In this document: positions 8,727 through 16,338 of the stretch, one piece after another | How the letters are laid out: the number at the start of each line of letters is the position of its first letter | Position numbering within the stretch: the first letter of the stretch is position 1 | Source of the DNA: Opitutia bacterium | GTDB lineage: Bacteria > Verrucomicrobiota > Verrucomicrobiia > Opitutales > UBA953 | Assembly (NCBI GenBank): GCA_947456525.1 | Contig: CANGRI010000009.1 | Span: 1 to 33,566 of the forward strand | Length of the DNA: 33,566 bases | Direction: 5' to 3' | Notes under the pieces: generated by a model | Database searches by the model: none | What the model saw: only the letters and a program-made list of their open reading frames with translations | What the model was told of the DNA's origin: nothing | Program-made: the position numbers and the translations under genes

Positions 8727-8740
8727 GATGGCGTGCCCTC
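8701..8740 (-). terminator. intrinsic terminator of the sigma-factor gene, overlapping the next gene's start
   Basis: A perfect 13-bp inverted repeat (8710-8722 and 8728-8740) with a 5-nt loop is followed on the minus strand by TCCTTTTCG. It starts 18 nt after the sigma-factor stop codon. The GTG at 8724-8726 lies in the loop and the second GTG (8715-8717) lies in the stem. Confidence 0.8.
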
Positions 8741-8758
8741 TTGCGGACTCAAGGCGGG

Positions 8759-9712
8759 TTATCGGCGGATGCCGAGGAACATCTTGCGCAGGGCGGCGGC
8801 TTCGATCTGGCGGATGCGTTCGCGGGAGACGCCGTGACGCTGGCCGATGGCGTCGAGGGTGTGCTCTTCGCAGTCGAGACCGTGGCGGAGACGGATCACC
8901 TCGAGTTCGCGGGGCGTCAGCTGGGCCAGGACTTCCTTGAGCGCCTCGAGGCGGTCCGCCGTCTCGGCGTGGTCGACCGGTCGGCCGGCTTCGTGGTCCG
9001 GGAGCGTGTCGCCGAAGGTCGTCTCGCTTTCCTCGCCGATCGGCGCGTCGAGCGACTGGCCGTACTGCTGGTAGCTGCGGAGCTCGGTGACCCTGTCGGC
9101 GTCGCCGCCGATCACCTGGGCGATTTCTTCTTCCGTCGGCTCCCGGCCCAGCTCCTGGACCAGCGCGGCTTCGGCCTGACGCAGCTTGGACAGCTGCTCG
9201 TGCAGGTTGCGCGGCAGGCGGACGGTGCGGCGCAGGAAGTTGAGCTCACGCGTGACGGCGCTGCGGATGCCCCAGAAGGCATAGGTGCTGAAGCGATGGC
9301 CGAGGTCGGCGTCGAACTCGCCGGCGGCGACGCGCAGCGCGAAGGTTCCGGCCGAGATGAGGTCCATCATCTCCTCGCGGGGCACGCGCATCCGCTTGGC
9401 GGCATGGTACGTGAGGCGCAGGTTGCAGTTAACGAGCTCCGTGAGCGCCGCCTGGGCGGTGGCGTTCAGCGTGCCGTCGGCGGCCTTGCCGCTCTTGATG
9501 ATGCGGCCGAGTCGGAACTCATCGGCGGCTCCGAGACGAGGCCAGCTGGCGGCCTGGTTCAGGAACACGGTCAGGCTGTCGGCCTCACCTCGGCGGTCCG
9601 GGGAGGTTTCGACGAGGCTGACCTGGATTTCGCCGAGGTCGGGGAGGTCGGAGCGGAGGAGGGAGGTGAGGGCGTCGGGCTTGGCGGTGCGGGGGGTGAT
9701 GTTGTTGATCAT
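8759..9712 (-). CDS. RNA polymerase sigma factor of the sigma-70 family, non-primary type
   Basis: 317-residue sigma factor that would direct RNA polymerase to promoters. Region 2 runs from about NLRLTYHAAKRM through FSTYAFWGIRSAVTR, region 3 includes RLPRNLHEQLSKLRQ and GREPTEEEIAQVIG, and region 4 ends with LTPRELEVIRLRHGL and a helix-turn-helix GVSRERIRQIEAAALRKM. It lacks the long region 1.1 and non-conserved region of a housekeeping RpoD, and its first 85 residues are unlike standard region 1.2. Region 2.3-2.4 departs from consensus: WGIRSAV replaces the usual WWIRQAI, and LISAGTFALRVAAGEFD replaces LIQEGNIGLMRAVEKFD. This points to a group 2/3 alternative sigma factor. Upstream, a TATATAT box (9732-9740) and an AT-rich patch are the likely control region. 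A CxxCH protein gene follows on the same strand. Confidence 0.93.
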   Translation of the reverse strand: MINNITPRTAKPDALTSLLRSDLPDLGEIQVSLVETSPDRRGEADSLTVFLNQAASWPRLGAADEFRLGRIIKSGKAADGTLNATAQAALTELVNCNLRLTYHAAKRMRVPREEMMDLISAGTFALRVAAGEFDADLGHRFSTYAFWGIRSAVTRELNFLRRTVRLPRNLHEQLSKLRQAEAALVQELGREPTEEEIAQVIGGDADRVTELRSYQQYGQSLDAPIGEESETTFGDTLPDHEAGRPVDHAETADRLEALKEVLAQLTPRELEVIRLRHGLDCEEHTLDAIGQRHGVSRERIRQIEAAALRKMFLGIRR

Positions 9713-10025
9713 GTGGAAAATGAAAGGGGCCTGTATATATAGGGGCGAAAAAGGGGGTCTGGCGGCAGGTGTTTTTGCAAAACATTGCCTATCAAGAGAA
9801 TAAAAACGTATAATATTTTCTTAAGGGGTGGGCTGACCGGGGGTTCGGCGACCCGCCGAGGGCTCGGCAGGGCACACTATGCCCAAGGTCGCGGGTTCGT
9901 CAAAGGGGGTGGCGGAGATTGGCTGTCATAGAATGGGGAGGAGCGGCCGGCCGTGAGTTTTGGATGGGAACGGCCGCATCTTTGGGGAGTCTATAGGGCT
10001 TACCCCTCGTCCCCTCTTTAATATC
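9713..10025. other. 313-bp divergent regulatory region between the sigma factor and lactonase genes
   Basis: No gene is seen. Towards the sigma gene there is a TATATAT box at 9732-9740. The centre (9771-9826) is one of the few AT-rich stretches in the window and holds the dyad GTTTT-TGC-AAAAC (9771-9783) and a plus-strand promoter candidate. Towards the lactonase gene lie ATTGGCTGTCATAG (9918-9931), a 7-bp inverted repeat (9948-9954 with 9970-9976) and an AGGG-N5-CCCT dyad (9995-10007). If transcription starts near 9820 the lactonase leader would be about 200 nt. Confidence 0.6.
9785..9814 (+). promoter_or_regulatory. candidate sigma-70 promoter towards the lactonase gene
   Basis: TTGCCT (9785-9790), an 18-nt spacer and a perfect TATAAT (9809-9814). 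It lies about 210 bp upstream of the lactonase ATG, directly beside a GTTTT/AAAAC dyad that overlaps the expected upstream edge. Confidence 0.5.
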
Positions 10026-11168
10026 ATGAATACGATCCGTCTTCTCCTGGCCGCCCTCGCGGTCGTCCTTGTCGGCTGTCAGGCCGACAAGGGAGTCTAT
10101 TCCGGCTACCAGACGACCAAGCCGGGCGGCCTTCCGTACGTCTTCTATGTCGGCGCCTCCGGCGCCGGCGCCCAAGGCGTCCTCCGTTGCACGCTCGACG
10201 GCCAGACCGGCAAGATCTCTGCTCCGGTCGTCGTTGCCGAGGCGAAGTCCGCTTCCTACCTGGCGCTCAGCCGGGATTCGAAATTCCTTTATGCCACGGC
10301 CGAGGCGGCCGAAGGTGCCGTCGCGTCGTTCGCCGTCGAAGGCGTGAAGCTGCGCCTGCTGAACACCGAGGCCTCCAAGGGCAAGGGCCCGACCCATCTC
10401 GCCGTCGACGCCGCCCGGCAGAACCTGATCGTCGTCAACTATGGTTCGGGCTCGACCACCGCCCTGCCGATCAAGGCCGACGGCTCCTTCGCTCCGGCGA
10501 GCTCTTCGATCCAGCACGTCGGCTCGGGTCCGAACACGGGTCGTCAGGCCGGCCCGCACGCGCACGGCGTCTACTTCCATCCGACCAACGGCCGCGCCTA
10601 CGTCGCCGACCTCGGGACGGATGACATCTTCATCTACCGGTTCGACGCCGCGAAGGGCCTGCTGAAGCCGAATGAGCCGAAGTCCGGCCGCGTTGCCGCC
10701 GGCTTCGGTCCGCGCCACCTCGCCTTCCATCCCAACGGCAAGTTCGCTTACGTGAACACGGAGATGGGCCTGACGGTCTCGGTCTTCCAGGTCGAGCAGA
10801 ACGGCGGACTGAAGGAGGTCCAAAGTCTGCCGACGCTGCCGGCCGGGGCCGACGCCAAGGGCGCCTCCACCGCCGAGATCTTCGTCCGCCCCGACGGCAA
10901 GACGCTTTACGTCTCGAACCGCGGCCATGATTCCATCGCGGTCTACTCGATCGGCCAGGACGGCAAGCTCACGCTGCTCCAGCATATGCTCGGCACGCCG
11001 GCCATGCCGCGCGGCTTCGGCCTCAGCGCCGATGGCCGCTGGCTCGTCTGCGCCGGCCAGAAGTCGGGTACGCTGAACGCCTACCACATCGGTCCCGACG
11101 GCTCGCTGTACGACACCAAGCAGTCCGTCGCGGCGCCGGCCGCCGCGGCGATCCTCTTCGTCCCCTGA
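10026..11168 (+). CDS. lactonase-family beta-propeller lipoprotein (6-phosphogluconolactonase-like)
   Basis: 380 residues. The start at 10026 was chosen because it places a lipoprotein signal directly at the N-terminus: a hydrophobic core then lipobox LVGC with the lipidated Cys18. An upstream GTG-type start would add 22 unrelated residues. The mature part is a seven-bladed propeller of the lactonase/YbhE type (PF10282), with repeats such as GPTHLAVDAARQNLIVVNYG, GPRHLAFHPNGKFAYVNTEM and MPRGFGLSADGRWLVCAGQ, and the family's HAHGVYFHPT segment. Soluble relatives hydrolyse 6-phosphogluconolactone. A membrane-anchored, exported form is unlikely to meet phosphorylated substrates, so it probably acts on another lactone or is only a binding propeller. 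A PSCyt1/DUF1553 gene starts 15 bp after its stop, so the two are probably co-transcribed. Confidence 0.92.
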   Translation: MNTIRLLLAALAVVLVGCQADKGVYSGYQTTKPGGLPYVFYVGASGAGAQGVLRCTLDGQTGKISAPVVVAEAKSASYLALSRDSKFLYATAEAAEGAVASFAVEGVKLRLLNTEASKGKGPTHLAVDAARQNLIVVNYGSGSTTALPIKADGSFAPASSSIQHVGSGPNTGRQAGPHAHGVYFHPTNGRAYVADLGTDDIFIYRFDAAKGLLKPNEPKSGRVAAGFGPRHLAFHPNGKFAYVNTEMGLTVSVFQVEQNGGLKEVQSLPTLPAGADAKGASTAEIFVRPDGKTLYVSNRGHDSIAVYSIGQDGKLTLLQHMLGTPAMPRGFGLSADGRWLVCAGQKSGTLNAYHIGPDGSLYDTKQSVAAPAAAAILFVP

Positions 11169-11183
11169 TCCGATTTCGGTTCC

Positions 11184-13616
11184 ATGCGCAGTCCTCTCCT
11201 GGCCGGCCTTCTCCTGGCGACGACGCTGAGCGCGGCTCAGGTCGACTTCGCGCATGAGGTGGTGCCGATCCTGCGCAAGCATTGCGCGGAGTGCCACACG
11301 GGCGACAAGCGCAAGGGTAGCCTTTCCATGAACACGCGCGCCTCGCTGCTCGAAGGCGGCGAGAACGGCGTCGTGCTCGTCCCGGGCCAGGCTCCGAAGA
11401 GCAAGCTCATCGAAGTCATCCTGAGCGCGGACCCGGATGTCCGTATGCCGCCCAAGGGCGAGCGTCTGACGTCCGCCGAAGTCGCCACCTTGCGTTCTTG
11501 GGTCGAGCAGGGCGCCGTCTGGACCGAAGGGTTCGCCTTCAAGAAGCCGGCCTACGAGCCGCCGCTGCGCCCGCGTCAGCCCGTCCTTCCGGAAGCGAAG
11601 GCCGGCCGCACGCACCCGATCGACCGGGTGCTCGACGGGTGGCTCGCCGAAAAGGGCGCGCCGACTCCCGCGGTCGCCGACGACGCGACTTTCCAGCGTC
11701 GCGTGATGCTGGATCTGGTCGGACTGTTGCCTTCCGCCGAGGAGGCGAAGGCCTTCGCGGCCGACCTGCGGCCGGATAAGCGCGCCGTCCTGGTGCGTTC
11801 GCTCCTCGCCCGGAATGTCGACTACGCCGACCACTGGATGGTGTTCTGGAACGACCTGCTCCGCAACGATTACGCCGGCACCGGCTATATCGACGGCGGC
11901 CGCAAGCAGATCACCAGCTGGCTCTACGTCTCACTGCTCGCGAACAAGCCTTACGACCAGTTCGCCCGCGAGCTCATCGCGCCTTCCTCCGATAGCGAAG
12001 GTTTCGCGAAGGGCATCATCTGGCGTGGAGCGGTCAGCGCCGCCCAGGTGCCCGAACTGCAATATTCCCAGAGCGTCTCGCAGACGTTCCTCGGTATCAA
12101 CATGAAGTGCGCGTCCTGCCACGACAGCTTCGTCGACCGATGGAAGCTACGCGACGCCTACGGCCTCGCCGCGATCTATTCCGACCATCCCCTGGAACTC
12201 GTGCGCTGCGACATCCCGACCGGTAAGCCGGCGGTCGCCGCCTGGCCCTTCCCCGAGCTCGGGCAGGTCGATGCCTCGAAGTCGCGCGAAGAACGGCTCG
12301 CCCAACTCGCCGCGCTCGTAACGCATCCGGATAACGGCCGCTTCCAGCGTACCATCGTCAACCGCCTCTGGCATCGCCTCATGGGCCGCGGCATCGTCCA
12401 CCCCGTCGACGCCATGCAGACGCAGCCCTGGAACCAGGACCTGCTCGACCTCCTGGCTAACCGTCTCGTCGAATCCAAGTACGACCTGAAGGCGGTGCTC
12501 GAGTTCATCGCGACTTCGCAGGCCTACCAGTCGCGCGCCGAGATCCTCTCGCGCGATGCCGAAGACAAGGGTTACGTCTATCGCGGTCCCCGCGCCAAGC
12601 GGCTGACCGCCGAGCAGTTCGTGGACGCCGTCTGGCGCCTGACCGGCACCACGCCGGCGAAGATCGAACTCAAGGTGCCGCGCGCGCTGCCTTCCGCCCC
12701 GGCCGTTAAGAAGCCTGCCGTCGAGCCACTGCTCGCCGCGGCGATCTGGTCGGGAGACGTCGCGGGCGGACGGCTGCCTGAGGCCGGCGAGACGCGTTCG
12801 TTCCGCCGTCAGCTCGTGCTGGAAGCCGATGTCGATTCGGCCGCCTGCGTCGTCACCTGCGACAACGGCTTCGAGCTTTACGTGAACGGCAAGAAGATCG
12901 GCGAGGGCGACAACTGGGCCGACCCCAAGAGCTTCGACCTCACTTCCGTCCTCCTCAAGGGCACCAATCAGATTCTCATCGTCGGCCACAACGGTGGCCA
13001 GAAGCCCAACGTCGCCGCCGTCTGGTTCCAGGTGAACGTCGAGCTCAAGGGCGGCGCCCGCGCGAAGCTGGCGACCGACGCCTCCTGGGAGTCGACGACG
13101 AGCGTACCGAACGCGCGAGGGGTCTTCCCAGGCGCCAAAGCCAAGGCCCCCGAGGTCGTCTGGAAGCCCGTCGCGATCGTCAAGGGTGACGCGTGGCGCA
13201 AGGCGGAAGCACGCATGGCGGAGATCCTCGCCGGCGTCGGCGGCACCAGCAGCCTGCCGGCGCGCGCCAGCCTGATGAAGTCCGACCTCCTGCAGCGTTC
13301 GCTCGGACGTCCGAACCGCGAGCAGATCGTCTCGATGCGTCCGAACGAGCTCAGCACGCTCGAGGCCATCGACCTTTCCAACGGCCAGGCGCTGACCAAC
13401 CTGCTCGCCTCCGGCGCGACGAAACTCAAGAAGCGCGGCTGGTCTTCTCCGGAGGAGTTCGCGCGCTGGCTTTACCTTTCCGCGCTGAGCCGTGAGCCGG
13501 CCCCGGCCGAGCTCAAGGTCGCCGCGGGCATGGTCGGCGCCGAACTTTCCGAACAAGGCATCGCCGACCTCCTGTGGGCGGTGTGCATGCTTCCCGAATT
13601 CCAGACCATCCGCTGA
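11184..13616 (+). CDS. exported PSCyt1/DUF1549/DUF1553 protein with a jelly-roll-like insert
   Basis: 810-residue exported protein. A signal peptide (about 1-18) is followed by a Planctomycete-type cytochrome c domain with heme motif CAECH (34-38) and the distal Met in RMPPKGE. The DUF1549 region contains RVMLDLVGLLPS and a second CASCH motif (309-313). The DUF1553 region contains TIVNRLWHRLMGRGIVHPVD and AKRLTAEQFVDAVWRLTG. Between the core DUF1553 helices and its C-terminus sits a 120-residue beta-rich insert (about 516-638, with FELYVNGKKIGEGDNW) resembling galactose-binding-like modules of glycosidases. At 810 aa it is shorter than the two paralogues downstream (about 1050 aa). The role is unproven; electron transfer linked to sugar or sulfate-ester chemistry has been suggested for the family. 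It lies between the lactonase gene (15 bp) and a DUF1501 gene (5 bp): a clear operon. Confidence 0.93.
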   Translation: MRSPLLAGLLLATTLSAAQVDFAHEVVPILRKHCAECHTGDKRKGSLSMNTRASLLEGGENGVVLVPGQAPKSKLIEVILSADPDVRMPPKGERLTSAEVATLRSWVEQGAVWTEGFAFKKPAYEPPLRPRQPVLPEAKAGRTHPIDRVLDGWLAEKGAPTPAVADDATFQRRVMLDLVGLLPSAEEAKAFAADLRPDKRAVLVRSLLARNVDYADHWMVFWNDLLRNDYAGTGYIDGGRKQITSWLYVSLLANKPYDQFARELIAPSSDSEGFAKGIIWRGAVSAAQVPELQYSQSVSQTFLGINMKCASCHDSFVDRWKLRDAYGLAAIYSDHPLELVRCDIPTGKPAVAAWPFPELGQVDASKSREERLAQLAALVTHPDNGRFQRTIVNRLWHRLMGRGIVHPVDAMQTQPWNQDLLDLLANRLVESKYDLKAVLEFIATSQAYQSRAEILSRDAEDKGYVYRGPRAKRLTAEQFVDAVWRLTGTTPAKIELKVPRALPSAPAVKKPAVEPLLAAAIWSGDVAGGRLPEAGETRSFRRQLVLEADVDSAACVVTCDNGFELYVNGKKIGEGDNWADPKSFDLTSVLLKGTNQILIVGHNGGQKPNVAAVWFQVNVELKGGARAKLATDASWESTTSVPNARGVFPGAKAKAPEVVWKPVAIVKGDAWRKAEARMAEILAGVGGTSSLPARASLMKSDLLQRSLGRPNREQIVSMRPNELSTLEAIDLSNGQALTNLLASGATKLKKRGWSSPEEFARWLYLSALSREPAPAELKVAAGMVGAELSEQGIADLLWAVCMLPEFQTIR

Positions 13617-13621
13617 CCGCC

Positions 13622-15079
13622 ATGAACACGCCGCTTCCGCTCGACCCTTCCTTGCCTGAGCCGCTCGCCCGCCGCGAGTTCCTGCGCATGCTCGGCGCCG
13701 CCGGCGCCGCGACGCTCTCGATGGGCGCCCCTCGTCTCCTCGCCGAAGAGACGAAGCTCGTCCAGCCGACCGCCACCGCCGATGCCTGCATCCTGATCTG
13801 GCTTGCGGGAGGCATGGCCGCGCCCGAGACCTTCGACCCCAAGCGCTACGCCCCTTACGAGAAAGGGCTCTCTTATGAACGTGTGCTCAGCACGTTCCCT
13901 GCCATCCCTACGTCCGTCGACGGCGTGCGCATCTGCGAAGGACTCGAGAACATCGCGCAGGTGATGGATCGTGGCACGTTGATCCGTTCGGCCGTGCAAC
14001 CCGACCTCGGCAGCATCCTGCATTCGCGCCACCAGTTCCATTGGCACACCGGCTATGTGCCGCCGCAGACCGTCGCCTGCCCGCACATCGGCGCCTGGAT
14101 GGCCCGCGTGCTCGGCCCGCGTAATCCGGTGATGCCGGCGTTCGTCAACATCGGCCAGCGCCTCGAAGGCGTCGGCGAAAGCGAGGAACTCAAGGCCTTC
14201 ACGACCGCGGGTTTCTTCGGGGGCGAATACGGCCCGATGAACCTGCCGTTCCCCGAGGAGGCCGCCGCCGCGGTACGCCCGCCCAAGGGCATGGACGCCG
14301 GTCGTTTCGTGAACCGTGACCGCGAGTTCCGCCGGCTCGTGGACGCGACGCCCAGCCGTGACCTGCTCAGCGACTACCAGCATGAGTCGATGCTCCGCTC
14401 GATGGACAATGCGCACCGCCTGCTCAGCGCCAAGGAGCGCGCCGCTTTCGACATCTCGCTCGAGACGCCCGAGGTGCAGAAGGATTACGACACCGGCCGC
14501 TTCGGCCGTGGCTGCCTGCTCGCCCGCCGCCTCGTCGAGAACGGCGCCCGCTTCGTCGAGGTCACCACCGAGTACGTGCCGTTCTTCCAGTGGGACACGC
14601 ACGGCAAGGGCCACGAGACCGTCGCCAAGATGCACGCCGAGATCGACCGACCCATCGCGCGCCTCATCCGCGACCTCGAGCAGCGCGGCCTGCTCGACCG
14701 CACCTTGGTCGTGATCGCCAGCGAGTTCAGCCGCGACGCGATGATCGAGGGCCGCCCGGGCTCCAAGGCCAAGGACCAGGCTTTCAACAAGTCCGGCGTG
14801 ATGACCAGCCCCGACCATTACGGCCTGCACCGTCACTTCACCGGCGGCACGAGCGTCGTCATGTTCGGCGGCGGCGTGAAGAAAGGCCACGTCTACGGCG
14901 CGACCGCCGACGAGCGTCCGCTCGTCGCGATCAAAGACCCTGTGTCCATCTCGGACATGCACGCCACGATCTTCCGCGCGATGGGCATCAGCCCGAAGAC
15001 CGCCTTCGACATCGAAGGACGTCCGTTCTACGCGACCGTCGACGGAAAGGGCGTGCCAATCCCGATCTTCAGGAGCTGA
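13622..15079 (+). CDS. DUF1501 protein with twin-arginine signal (first copy)
   Basis: 485-residue alkaline-phosphatase-superfamily-like DUF1501 protein. The N-terminal region has a twin-arginine motif RREFL (R17-R18) before an Ala-rich hydrophobic stretch, so export in folded form by the Tat system is predicted. Family text includes ILIWLAGGMAAPETFDPK, TLIRSAVQPDLGSILHSRHQFH, ARFVEVTTEYVPFFQWDTHGKGHE (His/Asp metal-type residues), TLVVIASEFSR and the end SISDMHATIFRAMGI. The ATG at 13622 was chosen because it lies 5 nt after the upstream stop; an in-frame start at 13574 would overlap the previous gene. DUF1501 genes usually accompany PSCyt1/DUF1553 genes, as here. The substrate is unknown. 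The stop codon overlaps by 11 bp the 3' end of the convergent glycerate kinase gene. Confidence 0.93.
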   Translation: MNTPLPLDPSLPEPLARREFLRMLGAAGAATLSMGAPRLLAEETKLVQPTATADACILIWLAGGMAAPETFDPKRYAPYEKGLSYERVLSTFPAIPTSVDGVRICEGLENIAQVMDRGTLIRSAVQPDLGSILHSRHQFHWHTGYVPPQTVACPHIGAWMARVLGPRNPVMPAFVNIGQRLEGVGESEELKAFTTAGFFGGEYGPMNLPFPEEAAAAVRPPKGMDAGRFVNRDREFRRLVDATPSRDLLSDYQHESMLRSMDNAHRLLSAKERAAFDISLETPEVQKDYDTGRFGRGCLLARRLVENGARFVEVTTEYVPFFQWDTHGKGHETVAKMHAEIDRPIARLIRDLEQRGLLDRTLVVIASEFSRDAMIEGRPGSKAKDQAFNKSGVMTSPDHYGLHRHFTGGTSVVMFGGGVKKGHVYGATADERPLVAIKDPVSISDMHATIFRAMGISPKTAFDIEGRPFYATVDGKGVPIPIFRS

Positions 15080-16181
15080 GCGCGCGTAGCTGAGCCGCGT
15101 GGGCGGCGACGGCGGACTCGATGAGCTCGCCTGTGCGCCGCATCGCTTCGTCGAGCGGCATGGCCGCGGGCTTGATCGGGATGAGCAGGTCGAACTGCGC
15201 GCGGAGCGCGGCCGAGTCGTCGACCGAGCCCGCCACGCCGACGATCTTCTTGCCGAACCGGCGCGCGAGACGGGCGACGCCGACGGGTCCCTTGCCTTGC
15301 AGGCTTTGTTCGTCGAGGCGTCCTTCGCCGGTGACGACGAGGTCAGCGGCCGCGACGCGCGCCTCGAGTCCGATCTGCGACGAGACCATGTCGAAGCCGC
15401 TCACGAGCCGCCCGCCGAGGAAGGCCATCAGTCCGAAACCGAGTCCGCCGGCGGCGCCCGCGCCCGGCACGTCGCGCGGGTCGACGCCTAGGTCCCGGCG
15501 CGCCAGCTCGGCGAGGTGTTCGAGCCTTTGTTCGAACCAGGCGAAATCGCGGACGCCTTTCTGCGGTCCGTAGACGCGGGTGGCGCCGCGTGGGCCGAGC
15601 AGGGGATTGTCGACGTCGCAGGCGACGATGAGTTCGACCGAGGGAAGGGAGGCAGGCTTTTCGACCTGGTCGGCTTCGAGGATCGATTCGAGGGTCGGGA
15701 CGAAATCCCGGCCTGCTTTCTTGAAGGTGTATCCTAAGGCGATGGCTACCCCGAGGCCGCCGTCGTTGGTGGCGCTGCCCCCGATGCCGATCAGGATTCG
15801 CCGGGCCCCCTTGTTCAGGGCGGAACGGAGGAGGATTCCAGTGCCTAACGTGCTGGCAGTCAGAGGATTAAGGTTTATATCTTGGACCAGCGCCAGTCCG
15901 CTCGCCGCGCTCATTTCCATGATGGCGGTGGCCGTGGCGGGCACCCACCCATAGGACGCCGCGACGGGCCGGCCTTGGGCGTCCTGAGTGGGGGCGGAGT
16001 CCCAGGCGCCGTCCAGGGCGGCCGTCATCGCCAGAGCGGTCCCTTCGCCCCCGTCGGCGATCGGGCAAAGGTCGAAAACGGCGTCAGGAAAGGCCGCTTT
16101 CAGGCTATTTTTAATATGAATACCCGCTTTTTCGGCGGCGAGCGAGCCCTTGAATTTATCGTTGGCGATCAGGATGCGCAT
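15069..16181 (-). CDS. glycerate kinase (GarK/GlxK-type)
   Basis: 370-residue cytoplasmic enzyme that phosphorylates D-glycerate, feeding it into glycolysis. It matches the type-2 glycerate kinase family (PF02595) along its length: start MRILIANDKFKGSL, IADGGEGT (41-48), MEMSAASGLAL, GIGGSATNDGG (132-142), the ACDVDNPLLG segment, GAGAAGGLGFG, and VVTGEGRLDEQSLQGK near residue 280. Length and motifs are typical and nothing appears missing. It is convergent with the first DUF1501 gene (11-bp overlap) and divergent from the first of the two PSCyt1 giants (157 bp between starts). No glyoxylate or glucarate pathway gene is adjacent, so the glycerate source is not shown. Confidence 0.95.
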   Translation of the reverse strand: MRILIANDKFKGSLAAEKAGIHIKNSLKAAFPDAVFDLCPIADGGEGTALAMTAALDGAWDSAPTQDAQGRPVAASYGWVPATATAIMEMSAASGLALVQDINLNPLTASTLGTGILLRSALNKGARRILIGIGGSATNDGGLGVAIALGYTFKKAGRDFVPTLESILEADQVEKPASLPSVELIVACDVDNPLLGPRGATRVYGPQKGVRDFAWFEQRLEHLAELARRDLGVDPRDVPGAGAAGGLGFGLMAFLGGRLVSGFDMVSSQIGLEARVAAADLVVTGEGRLDEQSLQGKGPVGVARLARRFGKKIVGVAGSVDDSAALRAQFDLLIPIKPAAMPLDEAMRRTGELIESAVAAHAAQLRALSS

Positions 16182-16244
16182 CGTCCGGCGGCCGGCATCC
16201 TCGCCGTGGGGTCTTTTCTTTACAATCCGAATGGGGAAGCGGTC

Positions 16245-16272
16245 TTGATTTCCGAGGGGGCTGGTTTATCTT
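16245..16272 (+). promoter_or_regulatory. candidate promoter of the 1052-aa PSCyt1/DUF1553 gene
   Basis: TTGATT (16245-16250), a 16-nt spacer and TATCTT (16267-16272) lie 66 bp before the ATG. Between them and the start is a short dyad, AGCCCG and CGGGCT separated by CCC (about 16286-16300). Confidence 0.35.
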
Positions 16273-16338
16273 TTCCCCAAGGTCAGCCCGCCCCGGGCTG
16301 CTTCCCCTCGACCTATATCCCTTCTTCAGAATACGCCC

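Noticed and set aside
9900-11834. Antisense open frame of 644 codons across the lactonase and PSCyt1 genes
   Set aside because: It runs across two recognised genes and their junction, with shadow composition and no motif.
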